From Spisula solida (lineage: Eukaryota; Mollusca; Bivalvia; Venerida; Mactridae), in the NCBI GenBank assembly GCA_947247005.1, contig OX365953.1, positions 1,369,001-1,433,000 of the forward strand: a stretch of 64,000 nucleotides of DNA, in the 5' to 3' direction. The stretch's first letter is position 1, and the number at the start of each line of letters is the position of its first letter. Of the stretch, positions 57,101 through 64,000 are shown piece by piece. The translations under genes were made by a program, and so were the position numbers. Below the pieces are notes generated by a model. It was not told where the DNA came from, searched no databases, and saw only the letters and a list, made by a program, of their open reading frames with translations.

Positions 57101-58659
57101 GTGTTATCAACATAAACCGGTAAATAGTTACAACTATGAATTAGCCACCAAACATACATGTTTAACAAATAAATGTGAAATGATTATTGTGAATACCTGT
57201 ACAGGAATACATTGACTTTAATCATGACAAAAACAAACATTCTACGTAGAAGTATAGTGCGCCCAGGATAACATGAAAGGCAGGAAATTTTGGTATAATC
57301 CATTTAATAGGTGGATTAATCAGGTGTGAATGAATTATCCGTTATGTTTTTAGAACAAAACTGACCTTATCTGTTTGCTTTAGTAATGTGCAAAACCCAC
57401 TTTCCAATAGTTGACAAAACTGATTCATGTTTGTAAACATCACGTTATCCTGGGCGCACTATAAACTGATTCATTAACACCCACCCATGTACCCCTGTGC
57501 TTGTTTACATTGAGCACATTACATGCTACGTCATAACAGTGTTTATGTCTACACAAGCTACAATATGCACGATTCTTGGAGGATCGAAATTGATGTTTAT
57601 ATTGAGAAAATTAGCGCAATTGTTCTTAGATTTTATAAAGATGGATTTATTGAGAGAAGTTCCCACGTCATGTATGCGCAAGTACAATTATCCTTTATCG
57701 AATGTTTTGCGATTTTAGCATGTTTAGTATATCGAAGCTAGAAACGTTCGCGGATTCGTTTGAGGGAACATATTTCGCAGCTATTAAACTTCGCGAAATG
57801 ATACCTCCCGCAAAAGTCGCTAACTTAAAATGCGCGAAACCATTTCTAGGAATACAGTAGTACCCTTGCTCATCTTTTAGTGATATTCTAAGAGTAACAA
57901 GGGCAGATAACTCATTAACAAGAGATGTTTGTAAAACATGTATACCCCCCATGGCAGCCCAATAGTCGGAAATGGTAATGGTCGCAGTGACCTTGACCTT
58001 CGACCTACTGACCTTAAAATTCAATAGGGGTCATCTACTGTTGCTGACCAACCTTCATGTAAAGTTTAAAGATCCTAGGTCAAAGCATCCTTGAGTTATT
58101 GAACGGAAACCATTTAAATAGTCAGAAATGGTGAAGGTCGCAGTGACCTTGACCTTTGTCCTATTGACCTAAAAATCAATAGGGGTCATCTACTGTTGAT
58201 GACTAACATCCATGTAAAGTATGAAGATCCTAGGGCGAAGCGTTCTTAAGTTATTGAACGGAAACCATTTATACGACCAACCGACAGACATGATTGTGCA
58301 AAGCAATATACCCCCTCATCAAAGATGGGGGGCATGATAAAGGTTACATAGTTACCAGCCTTGTCAGTATTGACTCCCCTTGTGATGGTGAATAATCAAG
58401 TGGATACCTTTGATAGTCTTTGAGAAAATGACTCTGACGATAAACTTAACCAACACACACGCATATGTCACGACAAGAGCTCAACTTATTTCTCCGAAAA
58501 GTTGAGCTGACAATACAAGTAACAATGCAAGCATACCTTGTATTCAGGAAATTTCATAATGGACTTGGTCCATACTTTAGCAGGACAGTTGATCTTTTTA
58601 CTCCTCCGTTTACGTTTTTTACCATCTAACTCATATTCTTCATCACATTCTCTTTCATC
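39110..58659 (-). CDS. Gene B: CARF-like, two-zinc-finger coiled-coil protein (5' end not found)
   Basis: Exons on the minus strand: 58,659-58,537, 51,842-51,576, 50,763-50,449, 48,129-47,937, 46,898-46,720, 45,841-45,718, 42,236-42,061, 41,359-41,216 and 40,060-39,110. They are all in phase and give 823 residues plus the stop. The N-terminal part [20 protein letters not shown], then MKFPEYK joined to [14 protein letters not shown], resembles the CARF (calcium-responsive transcription factor, ALS2CR8) domain; this is family recall, not a search. Fingers: MHCPLC...LKKHFLQKH and HWHCWKC...LKHFMVH. A coiled coil follows ([34 protein letters not shown]). The 317-codon last exon is lysine-rich, with three psi-K-x-E SUMO-type motifs (IKTE, IKKE, IKQE). 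A nuclear regulator is likely. The true start must lie right of 58,659, because that exon opens in phase without an ATG. Exon lengths and phases from the fingers on mirror gene A. Confidence 0.85.
40083..40298. mobile_element. MITE with ACTGTAAAATCA inverted ends, copy 3
   Basis: The left end TACAGTAAAATCACATAT and the right end AAAAAATGATTTTACAG are inverted copies. It starts 22 bases upstream of the acceptor of gene B's last exon, well within its splice-acceptor neighbourhood. Confidence 0.75.
40470..41035. mobile_element. Tandem-repeat element with 'CAAAATCAATAGG' units
   Basis: About four units of ~125 bases contain GACCTCAAAATCAATAG, CATCCATGTGAAGTTTGAGG and GAGCGGAAACCGTTTTGCTG. It closes with CGACCGACAGACATGTGCAA and CCCCCTTTCAA. 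It lies in the last intron of gene B; the small plus-strand frame over it is repeat sequence. Confidence 0.65.
41455..41630. mobile_element. Fragment of the 'AACAAGAGATGTTTG' element
   Basis: It starts ACAAGAGATGTTTGTATAAC and continues with GCCCCATGGCAGCCAAATAG and TGACCTCAAAATCAATAGG, then breaks off. It has the same order as 57,920-58,337. Confidence 0.55.
41740..42083 (-). repeat. Twelve ~28-bp copies of an exon end plus 5' splice site (gene B)
   Basis: On the minus strand each unit reads CATTGTTAACATTATCACAG followed by GTAAC, which is the last 20 bases of exon 42,236-42,061 with its donor. Donor-side GTTACCTG marks (plus strand) lie at 41,750, 41,778, 41,806, 41,834, 41,862, 41,890, 41,916, 41,944, 41,972, 42,000, 42,028 and 42,056; the last is the genuine junction. 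The period is 28 (once 26). Each extra unit would shift the frame, and reading on meets a stop within two units. Confidence 0.93.
42299..42702. mobile_element. Non-autonomous hAT-like transposon with perfect 8-bp duplication
   Basis: The ends TAGGGATGC and GCAGCCCTA are inverted with one mismatch and flanked by the direct duplication GTAGCCAG at 42,291-42,298 and 42,703-42,710. Subterminal ATCGATACA motifs occur in both orientations. It is inserted in another dispersed element (42,280-42,890) whose intact relative lies at 61,800-61,935. No transposase. Confidence 0.85.
43025..45515. mobile_element. Outer tandem-repeat element, ~158-bp units, with CCAA microsatellite
   Basis: It begins AACAAGAAATATCACTG, then one unit, then an interrupting element, then about five more units containing TACCAAGTTTCGTTAAAATC and GGTGACAGAGAAATAGCGC. 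It closes with a run of about 16 CCAA motifs (45,402-45,470) and TCTGGGGGTATAATA. Small frames here, including one reading as a (WLVG)n repeat, are translations of the repeat. Confidence 0.8.
43203..44625. mobile_element. Inner tandem-repeat element, ~160-bp units, nested in 43,025-45,515
   Basis: It starts ACAAGAGTGCCAAAATGTCA, carries eight units with GCCCATAAGCATTGTCACAAA (about every 160 bases from 43,380 to 44,490), and ends in GCCCGCCCGCATGCCC and the hairpin CCCGTTTTCAACGGGCGTAT. The outer unit's text stops at ATAAGTGTAAA on the left and resumes at CAAAGGACCATAACTACC on the right, which shows the nesting. Confidence 0.8.
45905..46185. repeat. Dispersed repeat of the 'TTTGGGAAAGGGTCC' family, copy 1
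   Basis: It contains TTTTTTTGCCTCTTTGGGAA, GATTGGGAATTTATGCG and TTTATGCTTGACCTCTTGTC. It is shared at length with 50,112-50,400. It lies within a gene B intron, 64 bases from exon 45,841-45,718. Confidence 0.65.
46186..46680. other. Gene B intron sequence of low complexity
   Basis: AT-rich, with repeated TTCCCTGACTTTTCC-like words (46,560-46,680). No feature beyond that. Confidence 0.4.
47380..47665. mobile_element. Single-unit copy of a hairpin-ended 'GACCTAG' element
   Basis: It holds GGGCATTCGGGCCCCTATGG, one unit with CGAACTTGACCTAGATTTCA and ACCAAGTTTCATGAAGAT, a GGGCGGAAGG tract and the end GAGTGATCACAAATGCTCAC. It belongs with 53,281-54,519 and 55,566-56,757. Confidence 0.6.
47700..47925. 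mobile_element. Dispersed element of the 'TTTATATAGCGCCC' family, copy 1
   Basis: It shares TTATATAGCGCCCTTTTCAT, CACAAGGGCGCAGGTGCATC and GAGAGAAAGCCCC with 49,745-50,045. It sits just downstream of the gene B exon that ends at 47,937. The class is unknown, possibly SINE-like. Confidence 0.65.
48180..48425. repeat. Dispersed repeat shared with 18,250-18,605 and 38,995-39,110
   Basis: It contains CAGAATGCCCAATCCTGAAA, ATTAACACACATCCCTACAC and AAATTCAGGTTATGAAATTT. It lies in gene B's intron upstream of the first finger exon. Confidence 0.6.
48426..49740. other. Gene B intron interior without recognised features
   Basis: AT-rich and non-coding in all frames. It includes two GACGTCATTA words (48,592 and 49,341) but no convincing element or promoter. 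Confidence 0.4.
49745..50045. mobile_element. Dispersed element of the 'TTTATATAGCGCCC' family, copy 2
   Basis: A full copy with TTATATAGCGCCCTTTTCAT, GGGCTCAGGTGCATCCTTTA and GGTTCTTTAATGTGCCCGGT; the last tract also occurs alone at 31,168-31,195. The two small frames read over it are repeat sequence. Confidence 0.65.
50112..50400. repeat. Dispersed repeat of the 'TTTGGGAAAGGGTCC' family, copy 2
   Basis: Same text as 45,905-46,185, including GATTGGGAATTTTCGCG. It ends about 50 bases from the donor of gene B exon 50,763-50,449. Confidence 0.65.
50875..51290. mobile_element. Fold-back element, uninterrupted copy
   Basis: Starting from TTATCACATAACCTGCGGTC, it contains GTGCTGTAAAGCCGTGCCGT and ends in a fold-back at 51,141-51,281 (ATCTTACATTCTTGCTCATT versus AATGAGCACTCATGCAAGAT). 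It gives the empty-site sequence for the two hAT insertions in the copy at 51,868-55,265. Confidence 0.75.
51907..52415. mobile_element. Non-autonomous hAT-like transposon
   Basis: The ends TAGAGGTG and CACCCCTA are inverted with one mismatch. The 8-base flanks CTCTAAAG (51,899-51,906) and CTGTAAAG (52,416-52,423) differ at one base. The interior is rich in ATACTATTG and ACTATCGATAG words in both orientations. No transposase. Confidence 0.75.
52779..55225. mobile_element. hAT-like transposon carrying further nested insertions
   Basis: The ends TAGGGCCGGCACGATT and (other strand of) AATCATCCCGGTCCTA are related inverted repeats. The flanks TGCAAGAT (52,771-52,778) and TTCAAGAT (55,226-55,233) match at seven of eight bases. 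The host text CAAGATCC..CTATATA continues on the right as in 51,276. Inside lie a 'GTAGGGCAAA' element (about 53,250-54,925) and, within that, the Helentron-like element at 53,281-54,519. No transposase was found. Confidence 0.75.
53281..54519 (+). mobile_element. Hairpin-ended tandem-repeat element (Helentron-like), long copy
   Basis: It starts AACAAGAGGATCATAGATCC and GCGCTCACCTG. It has about seven units of ~155 bases (AAAAATGTGGCCTCCAGAGT, then TTGACCTAGTTTTTGACCCC), then GGACGGACGGACAGACGGAC, and ends in the hairpin GCCACTTTGTGGC within CTCACC..GGTGAGCT. It has the same ends as 8,938-9,436 in opposite orientation. Confidence 0.8.
55566..56757 (+). mobile_element. Hairpin-ended tandem-repeat element, ~145-bp units, 8 copies
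   Basis: It starts ACAAGAGGGCCCAAAGGGCCC (a palindrome) and GTCGCTCACCTG. Units repeat GTGACCTCTAGTGACTACAC about every 145 bases, and TGAGATGATCATTGTGACCA in each. It closes with GACGGACGGACGACGGACGA and GAGTGATCACAAAAGC. It is a sister family to 53,281-54,519, sharing the architecture but not the unit. Confidence 0.8.
56758..57915. repeat. Element with inverted 'TTCGCGGCTAC' tracts
   Basis: From 56,795 (TTGATACTGTATTCCTAAAT and ACTTTCGCGGCTACAA) to about 57,860 (GCGCGAAACCATTTCTAGGAATACAGTA) the ends are inverted copies, with TTCGCGGCTA/TTCGCAGCTA tracts at both sides. It looks like a ~1.07-kb TIR element with no transposase frame; nested inside, GTGCGCCCAGGATAAC (57,258) is inverted at 57,446 (GTTATCCTGGGCGCAC). 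Confidence 0.6.
57920..58337 (+). mobile_element. 'AACAAGAGATGTTTG' tandem-repeat element, complete copy
   Basis: It starts AACAAGAGATGTTTGTAAAAC with ATACCCCCCATG. It has two to three ~130-base units (CAATAGGGGTCATCTACTGT, TATTGAACGGAAACCATTT) and ends CCGACAGACATGATTGTGCA and ATGGGGGGCATGAT. This is the reference copy for the fragments at 17,395, 30,050 and 41,455. Confidence 0.7.
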
Positions 58660-58877
58660 CTGTAACATAGAATCATGCAATCAAAATCCACACAGTGAAC
58701 AGAATGATCCTTATACATTGTCACACTATGTTTACAGTTATTTACTAATTTATTTCAATTCCAATGTGAAGATAGTTTTCCCAACTTATATTAATCACTC
58801 TAGCACATCATTCCTAATGTTTAATTGTTATACCTCACCACAAGCTTCCTTATTATGCCAAAGGTATATCAAAGGAA

Positions 58878-59150
58878 CAGGGGTGTCAATTTTTCGGATT
58901 TACCCGGAATTCCGGATTTCTCATTCCTGAAAGAGCATTGTCTTCTGATCAAAATAAAAGTTATTTGATGAAAATATCTCAAGAACTGGCAAAGTTATGG
59001 TAAATTTAATCTGCTCAGAAGGATTTTCTTCAATACAAACTGAGTTACTTAAGGAATTAATGTGATTGAAGGACTCTTGTTTGGCATAAATGATCAGTCG
59101 CATATGATATTCCTGATTTTGAATTTTGCCCTGTTGACAACCCTGAAGGA
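58878..59150. repeat. Dispersed repeat of the 'GGGGTGTCAA' family, copy 3
   Basis: It begins CAGGGGTGTCAATTTTTCGG and ends GCCCTGTTGACAACCCTG. The interior is shared with 15,600-15,865 and 34,910-35,165. Confidence 0.7.
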
Positions 59151-61180
59151 AATACTGGTACAGACTTTATTTTATCTTTGGTATGATGGAACCTAAGACC
59201 TACCACACTCAAAGAAGATATCACACTTATCTATTCACAGTAAAATAATATATCCTGATAGATCAGCCAGTAAAAATGATAGTTTAAACACTATTGTTTT
59301 ACTTGCAGGGCTCGACACTAACACTGGGTCGCTGGTCCGAGACCAGTGAAAATCCAGAAGGACCAGTGAAAATTCTTGAGGACCAGTAACTGTCCTATTT
59401 ACAAACTGGGCGTTTTTGCCTTGCCGGACCAGTGGCCAAAATAGTTAGTGTCTAGGCCTGAGTCTTGATCAACACTATTTAAGCAAATACAACGCTTACG
59501 AGTGGTAGGTTTTTTAAGATTTTTAAGCTTTTAGTTTAACTACTGTAAACAAACCAATTATCTAGCTGGTTGAATCTTTTGAGTATAATATAAGATATAT
59601 ATCTATAGGTTTGAAAATTCCAATAGTCAAGTTACAAAGCAACTTAAGTCTTTAAAACACTGTTGAAGTCAAGGGAGGTTACTTAAAGGGGCAACTCTCG
59701 CTGGTATACCAGCGAGTATTTGTGGGTTGAGCTAGGTAAACTGATATGCCTAATACTACCTGTCAATTAAACTCTCTGTTGTTTAAAATAGCACAAGAAT
59801 GGGTGAGTCATCAACTGACCACTGGTTAGTAAAGTACTCCTGTTATATAGAAAGCATCGGCTGCTCAACATTAGCATGTGCCTCTGTTTACAAACAGAGA
59901 GTTTATCAGCAAGTAGCCACACCTCCTGGGCAAATTCAAATTTTCTGTTAGACAGGTTAAATTTTTTTTCCAAAAGTAACACTTAGAATTAATATATTAC
60001 TAAGATTTTTGGATGAAATGTTTAGACATGGAATAATTTACCATTGTGAGAATTTTCAAAGAATATTTTTCTGTAGTTTATTCAAAAATTCAAAAAAGGG
60101 CTCTCTGATATAAAACATGCATAAAAATTTACAAAAACCCGCCCCAGCGCCATCTAGTGGTTTATATAGTCCAGTTACCTCTTTAAACCTTCAAAGTCAC
60201 TAATAGTCTTCAGCACTGTTTTCCCAAAATCGCTGACTAAAATTGAGAAAGTCGTAAGTACAAAATCAATATTTTGAGGTAAGAATTGTCTATAAACTAC
60301 TCTGTACTTATGGAAAACAAGCTTTTTCAACTTCAGTTTGGTCATGTTCCAATTTTCATGAAAATACAATGTAAACATGTTGCTCATAAGAAGTGCTTTG
60401 TGATGCAGATTTCAAATATGCATGAGTCTTAAAAGGCCATCAGTCTCACTTATGACATTCTCATTCTAAGCCAGCGAAATATCTAGACCACACTTGAGAC
60501 CAGGGGCGGTATTCACAAAGAATCTTAAGGTTTTCCTTAAGGTTTTCCTTATCCTTAAATTATTTTCCTCAGATAAGGATAAGGAATTTCTTAACCTTAA
60601 TGAATTCCTTATCTTCATTTAAGGAAATACTTACCTAAGGAATTCCTTATATATATGCAAATTATTATTTTCCCTTAAGGGTATCCTAAAACTCGTTGCC
60701 AGGCAAACTAGGTATTTCCCGTTCTTAAAATAGTAACGGAAGTTGAAATTGACGCGCACTTTCGTTAATTGTCAAATAGTCTGTTGTTATTACGGACGTT
60801 TTTTAACCTTATTGTCGCTACGGACAGCTATTTTTGGGTGATCAATGCTATAAAGATTATCATGTGATTAATTGTGAATACATACGGCAGTTTTCACACT
60901 CATATTGTGAAGTTTTCGCGTAGAATTACGTGCGCAGAGTAACTTGACCAATGTTCGGATAGCGCTGTGTTTGGTTAATCTGTAGGACTAAAGTACGGTA
61001 GATTTCTACCCTGTGAATGTTATTAAATTTACAGTAAATTACTACTAGATCTATTTGAAAACTTCTTTTTTTCATACTTAATTCCGATCTATTGAATAAA
61101 AGACTTTTGTTCTATGTATCATGACAGCTAGAATTCTAGTAGGCCTACATGTAGATCCAATCTCTGTCCATTTTAAACAA
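59151..61180. other. Region expected to hold the missing 5' end of gene B
   Basis: No exon could be identified here although the gene B start should lie between 58,660 and 62,800. It contains dispersed repeats at 59,309-59,462 and 60,225-60,480, a palindrome around 59,699 (CGCTGGTATACCAGCG), and at 60,505-60,680 a tract of AAGGTTTTCCTT / AAGGAATTCCTT words that is largely self-complementary. Confidence 0.4.
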
Positions 61181-61183
61181 GCC

Positions 61184-61396
61184 AATGCACTTATCAATGT
61201 TTCCCCTAGAAGGGGGGGGGGGTTGCACGGGGAATTAGACATAGAGACTTTCCCGATGCACGGGAATTTGATAAACCCTGTCGTCACATGTAGCGGGAAT
61301 TAGACTTGGCCCGTATTTTATGGACGGGGACATGCACTCCAAGGAATTCCCCTATATAACCCCCCCCCCTCTGGGAGAAAACGTTGACAAGTGCAT
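61184..61396. mobile_element. MITE with 'ATGCACTTATCAA' ends and poly-G tracts
   Basis: The left end ATGCACTTATCAATGTTTCC and the right end GAAAACGTTGACAAGTGCAT are inverted copies. They continue into facing runs of about ten G (61,212) and nine C (61,362), plus a GGGGAATTAGAC / GGAATTCCCC pair. Confidence 0.8.
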
Positions 61397-61799
61397 AATT
61401 CAATGCCAATGGTGCCAATGTTAAGTATTGTTATGGATCGATCAACACACCAATAAAAAGTAAATAAGTAGATGTGAAGATATTTGTGCTGAAAACACGC
61501 ATTTGTTAGTTGTTGAGCAAGCTGCAGGATAATTCAACTTTTCCAAGGCTATTATGTTTACCAGTCACACATGTACAATCAAAATCTGTCTGCACACAAT
61601 GAAATGTTCCTCCCATCAGAACATTACCGATGATATTATTTAAATAAAACTTAAAGTATCATCAGATGTGGGTGTCGCTAATTCAGACACCTACGTGAAT
61701 ACATGCCACAAGGGCTATTTTCCATTCGCTCAATGCAATACCCGTATATAATGAACACACAAAGCATCATAATTTTATCGGACTACATGCGCTCCAACA

Positions 61800-61935
61800 G
61801 TCAGGGGCATAGCCAGCGATACGGACGTGCGCACATGCGTAACATTAATTTGAAAAGTAAAATATGGCCAAATTTCCATGAGGGCCCTAAACCATGCGTA
61901 GCATCAACTCAAGCCTGGTTATACGCCCCTGACAG
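61800..61935. repeat. Dispersed element with 'CAGGGGCATAGCCAG' ends
   Basis: The ends TCAGGGGCATAGCCAGCGAT and GGTTATACGCCCCTGACAG are partly inverted. The interior shares GCGTAACATTAATTTGAAAA-type text with the element interrupted by the hAT at 42,299-42,702. Confidence 0.6.
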
Positions 61936-62214
61936 GTTCAAATATCATAATGCATTCAAGTGCGTATACAGTCACGATATACATGTATGTGCATGTATAG
62001 ATCTATATTCTTCGTACATACACATATTGTGCCATTTGTGGGTCGACTGAACTGGTTATAATACACAAGTTCGACGGGAGGGGCTAAGTGTATGTTCATA
62101 GGGACCAAGAAAAAAACCATTAGTCAGACCCCCCTTGAGAAATATTTCAGAATGTGCGCATGTTACAAATCGTTTAGATGGTGATGTTCGTTTAGGTTCC
62201 AAGTATATGGTTGT

Positions 62215-62395
62215 ATATTTTGTGATCCTTGCCTTTTTATTGACATTGGTGAGTGGTGTAATCCTTGCCTTTTTATTGACATAGCCATGATAGGCACGTG
62301 GTGTAATCCTTTCCTTTTATAGTCATGATAGGCGATTGGTGTAATCCTTGCCTTTTTATTGACGAAGGCGAGTGGTTTAATCCTTTTATTCAGCA
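62215..62395. repeat. Imperfect tandem repeat, three to four units
   Basis: The words GTGTAATCCTTGCCTTTTTATTGAC and ATGATAGGC recur (described at 62,221, 62,258, 62,305 and 62,339). The minus-strand frame across it is repeat translation. Confidence 0.7.
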
Positions 62396-62814
62396 GCTTG
62401 GCAGCTTGCAGCATAGGTTCGAATTCCACAATATATGCAAGTTATGATTATCATTACATGTTTTGCAGTCTGAGTATATAGTCATAACCCTGCTAAAGCC
62501 ATGTCTATTTTAAAAATACATGTAGATTTTTGTTCAAATCATGACTTTGTTCAACGAGGTTAAATATAATGAATATATGTGCTTCAGTTATCCAAGTGGG
62601 CCATTTTAATGCAAATGCTAAAGTTAAAATGTCATCATTGAAATTTGGATGGATTAACTTGGATGGATTTTCAAAACACTTGAAATCAACCATTATTCAA
62701 TTAAATGTTTCTTGGATCATATTTATTTCTTTTGCCTCACTACTTTCTGACATACATGTACCAATATTACAATAGTACAAGTATGTCAATCTGCAACTGG
62801 AAAACAATAAATGA

Positions 62815-63917
62815 AAATGTATATGAGGTTTGTCTTTATTTTCTATACCACAAAAACATGTGTTACACTTAATAGTGTATTATAAACAATGACATGAACT
62901 GAATTTTAATCATTTATTATATGAGAGACATAATAACAAGAGCTTACAAAAAAGCAAATTCAAATTAGAAACAGGACATGACATGATGTGTTTCCAAAAA
63001 GTGATTTTTCACAAAGCCCTAACTTCTTTGTTACATGGGAAAAAAGTAACCCAGACAACCAGCAAACATTGTGGAAATATTGTAACTTTGTTCAACCTTA
63101 ACTAATGCACAACCTTTTTGATTTAGGGGCCATAATGTAATTCACTGAATCTGGTAATATTTTTATCCACAACTGCATGCTTGTGTACTAAGTTCTTGCA
63201 CAGATAGCTGATTTTATATAATCAAAGGGTCATAACTCTGCTAGATTACTGGTCACATCTAAACATTAAATCCATCATGCACAATGTGACTGTTATCACA
63301 TGACTTTTTGATGAATTAAGTAAGACCATGCTAAGACTTTCACACAACACGCATCTAAAATAGCAATTATCTGAATCAAGAGCAAACAGTCTGTTGTTAA
63401 ACAGCAATCTTGACAGTGAAACTTGACAAGTGGACATTTCTGAGAATCATCTAAGGTGTATATCTCAAGATGGACAAAAGCAAATCTATAACACCAATCG
63501 CCATGAATGGGCACACAATGGATATTTAATAATTAATACATTTTGTGCGAAAACTGAAATAACATTAAAAAAAGACATAAACTAACATAATTGTTTTTCT
63601 TATAAATTACTACCTGCAGCTAGATAATAAAAATTCAAGCCTTTATCTAAAATGGAGAAAACTGTGTTGGAGAAGTTATATAAAATGCTGATCAAACCTG
63701 TCATCACTGCTATAACTTTAAATATTGCACAGATTTTAAAATAAAACTGTATACAAACCAAGTTAAATAAGACAAAAGCAAATAATTAGTCAAAATTTAA
63801 CAAGAGCTATCACAGTATACAGCATTCTAGACAATTTGCAGCCGTTTATCTATAAGTGAAGTTTACAACAGATAAATGTCTGTATATCTGTGTTAAAGAC
63901 TATTGCTCAACAATGTT
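62815..63917 (-). other. Probable 3' UTR of an unidentified minus-strand gene
   Basis: AT-rich and, unlike its surroundings, free of the dispersed repeat families. Minus-strand AATAAA signals lie at 62,835-62,840 and about 62,912. It follows a candidate coding end at 63,918. Confidence 0.4.
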
Positions 63918-64000
63918 TCAGCTATATACAGTGGCAGATTCACTTTTAATACCAGTTTTCCTGGACTGTCTCTCAGCCAGTACAAACAAGGAAACAGCAA
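63918..64000 (-). CDS. Possible C-terminal end of an unidentified protein (partial)
   Basis: From the window edge a minus-strand frame runs 26 codons to a TGA at 63,920-63,918. The text starts AVSLFVLAERQSRKTG, a short hydrophobic run followed by a basic, serine-rich tail ending SATVYS, which would suit the tail of a membrane protein. It is too short to name, and an alternative frame is open for 34 codons. The support is mainly that a repeat-free, UTR-like kilobase with a poly(A) signal follows. Confidence 0.3.
   Translation of the reverse strand, partial: AVSLFVLAERQSRKTGIKSESATVYS

Noticed and set aside
59767..60387. Minus-strand frames as candidate missing first exon of gene B
   Set aside because: They overlap dispersed repeat text (60,225-60,480 is shared with 4,090-4,320) and have no suitable phase-0 donor.
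1..64000. Autonomous transposase, reverse transcriptase or helicase gene
   Set aside because: No frame on either strand is long enough or has catalytic motifs; all mobile elements seen here are non-autonomous.

Overview
The window looks like part of an invertebrate nuclear genome, most probably a bivalve or other mollusc. The evidence is intron-rich eukaryotic genes with GT-AG boundaries, AT-rich sequence, tRNA-derived SINEs, and very many short non-autonomous elements. Many of these have hairpin ends, internal tandem repeats and short-motif microsatellites of the kind I associate with bivalve genomes. No species call is possible from sequence alone. Nothing bacterial or viral was seen.

Four genes can be rebuilt exon by exon with consistent reading phase. 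(1) 1-8,180, plus strand: the C-terminal part of RAD9, the checkpoint clamp subunit; the N-terminal exons lie left of the window. (2) 23,392-17,072, minus strand: a complete six-exon PPTC7-type PP2C phosphatase of 308 residues with every metal-binding motif present. (3) 29,304(?)-35,848, plus strand: gene A, encoding a two-zinc-finger, coiled-coil protein. (4) 58,659-39,110, minus strand: gene B, a longer protein with a CARF-like basic N-terminal part, two homologous zinc fingers, a coiled coil and a lysine-rich tail; its first exon was not found. A and B are tail-to-tail paralogues with the same intron phases exon by exon. The last kilobase (62.8-64.0 kb, minus strand) probably holds the 3' end of a fifth, unidentified gene.

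The layout alternates in orientation: RAD9 and PPTC7 converge, PPTC7 and A diverge, A and B converge. The space between and inside the genes is filled with mobile elements: four non-autonomous hAT-like elements with intact 8-bp target duplications, two SINE copies, several families of terminal-inverted-repeat MITEs, fold-back elements, and long hairpin-ended tandem-repeat elements (Helentron-like in architecture). Between 51.9 and 55.2 kb insertions are nested several deep.

The most unusual signal concerns splice sites. Three of the four reconstructed genes carry tandem copies of an exon-intron boundary. Gene A has eight 103-bp copies of a 3' splice site plus exon start; gene B has twelve ~28-bp copies of an exon end plus 5' splice site, in the exon homologous to the amplified exon of A; RAD9 has one duplicated 5' splice site. 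Neither 103 nor 28 is a multiple of three, so only one copy in each array gives an open full-length product. Gene A also uses a GC-AG intron where its paralogue has GT-AG. No operon-like or defence-like system was seen.
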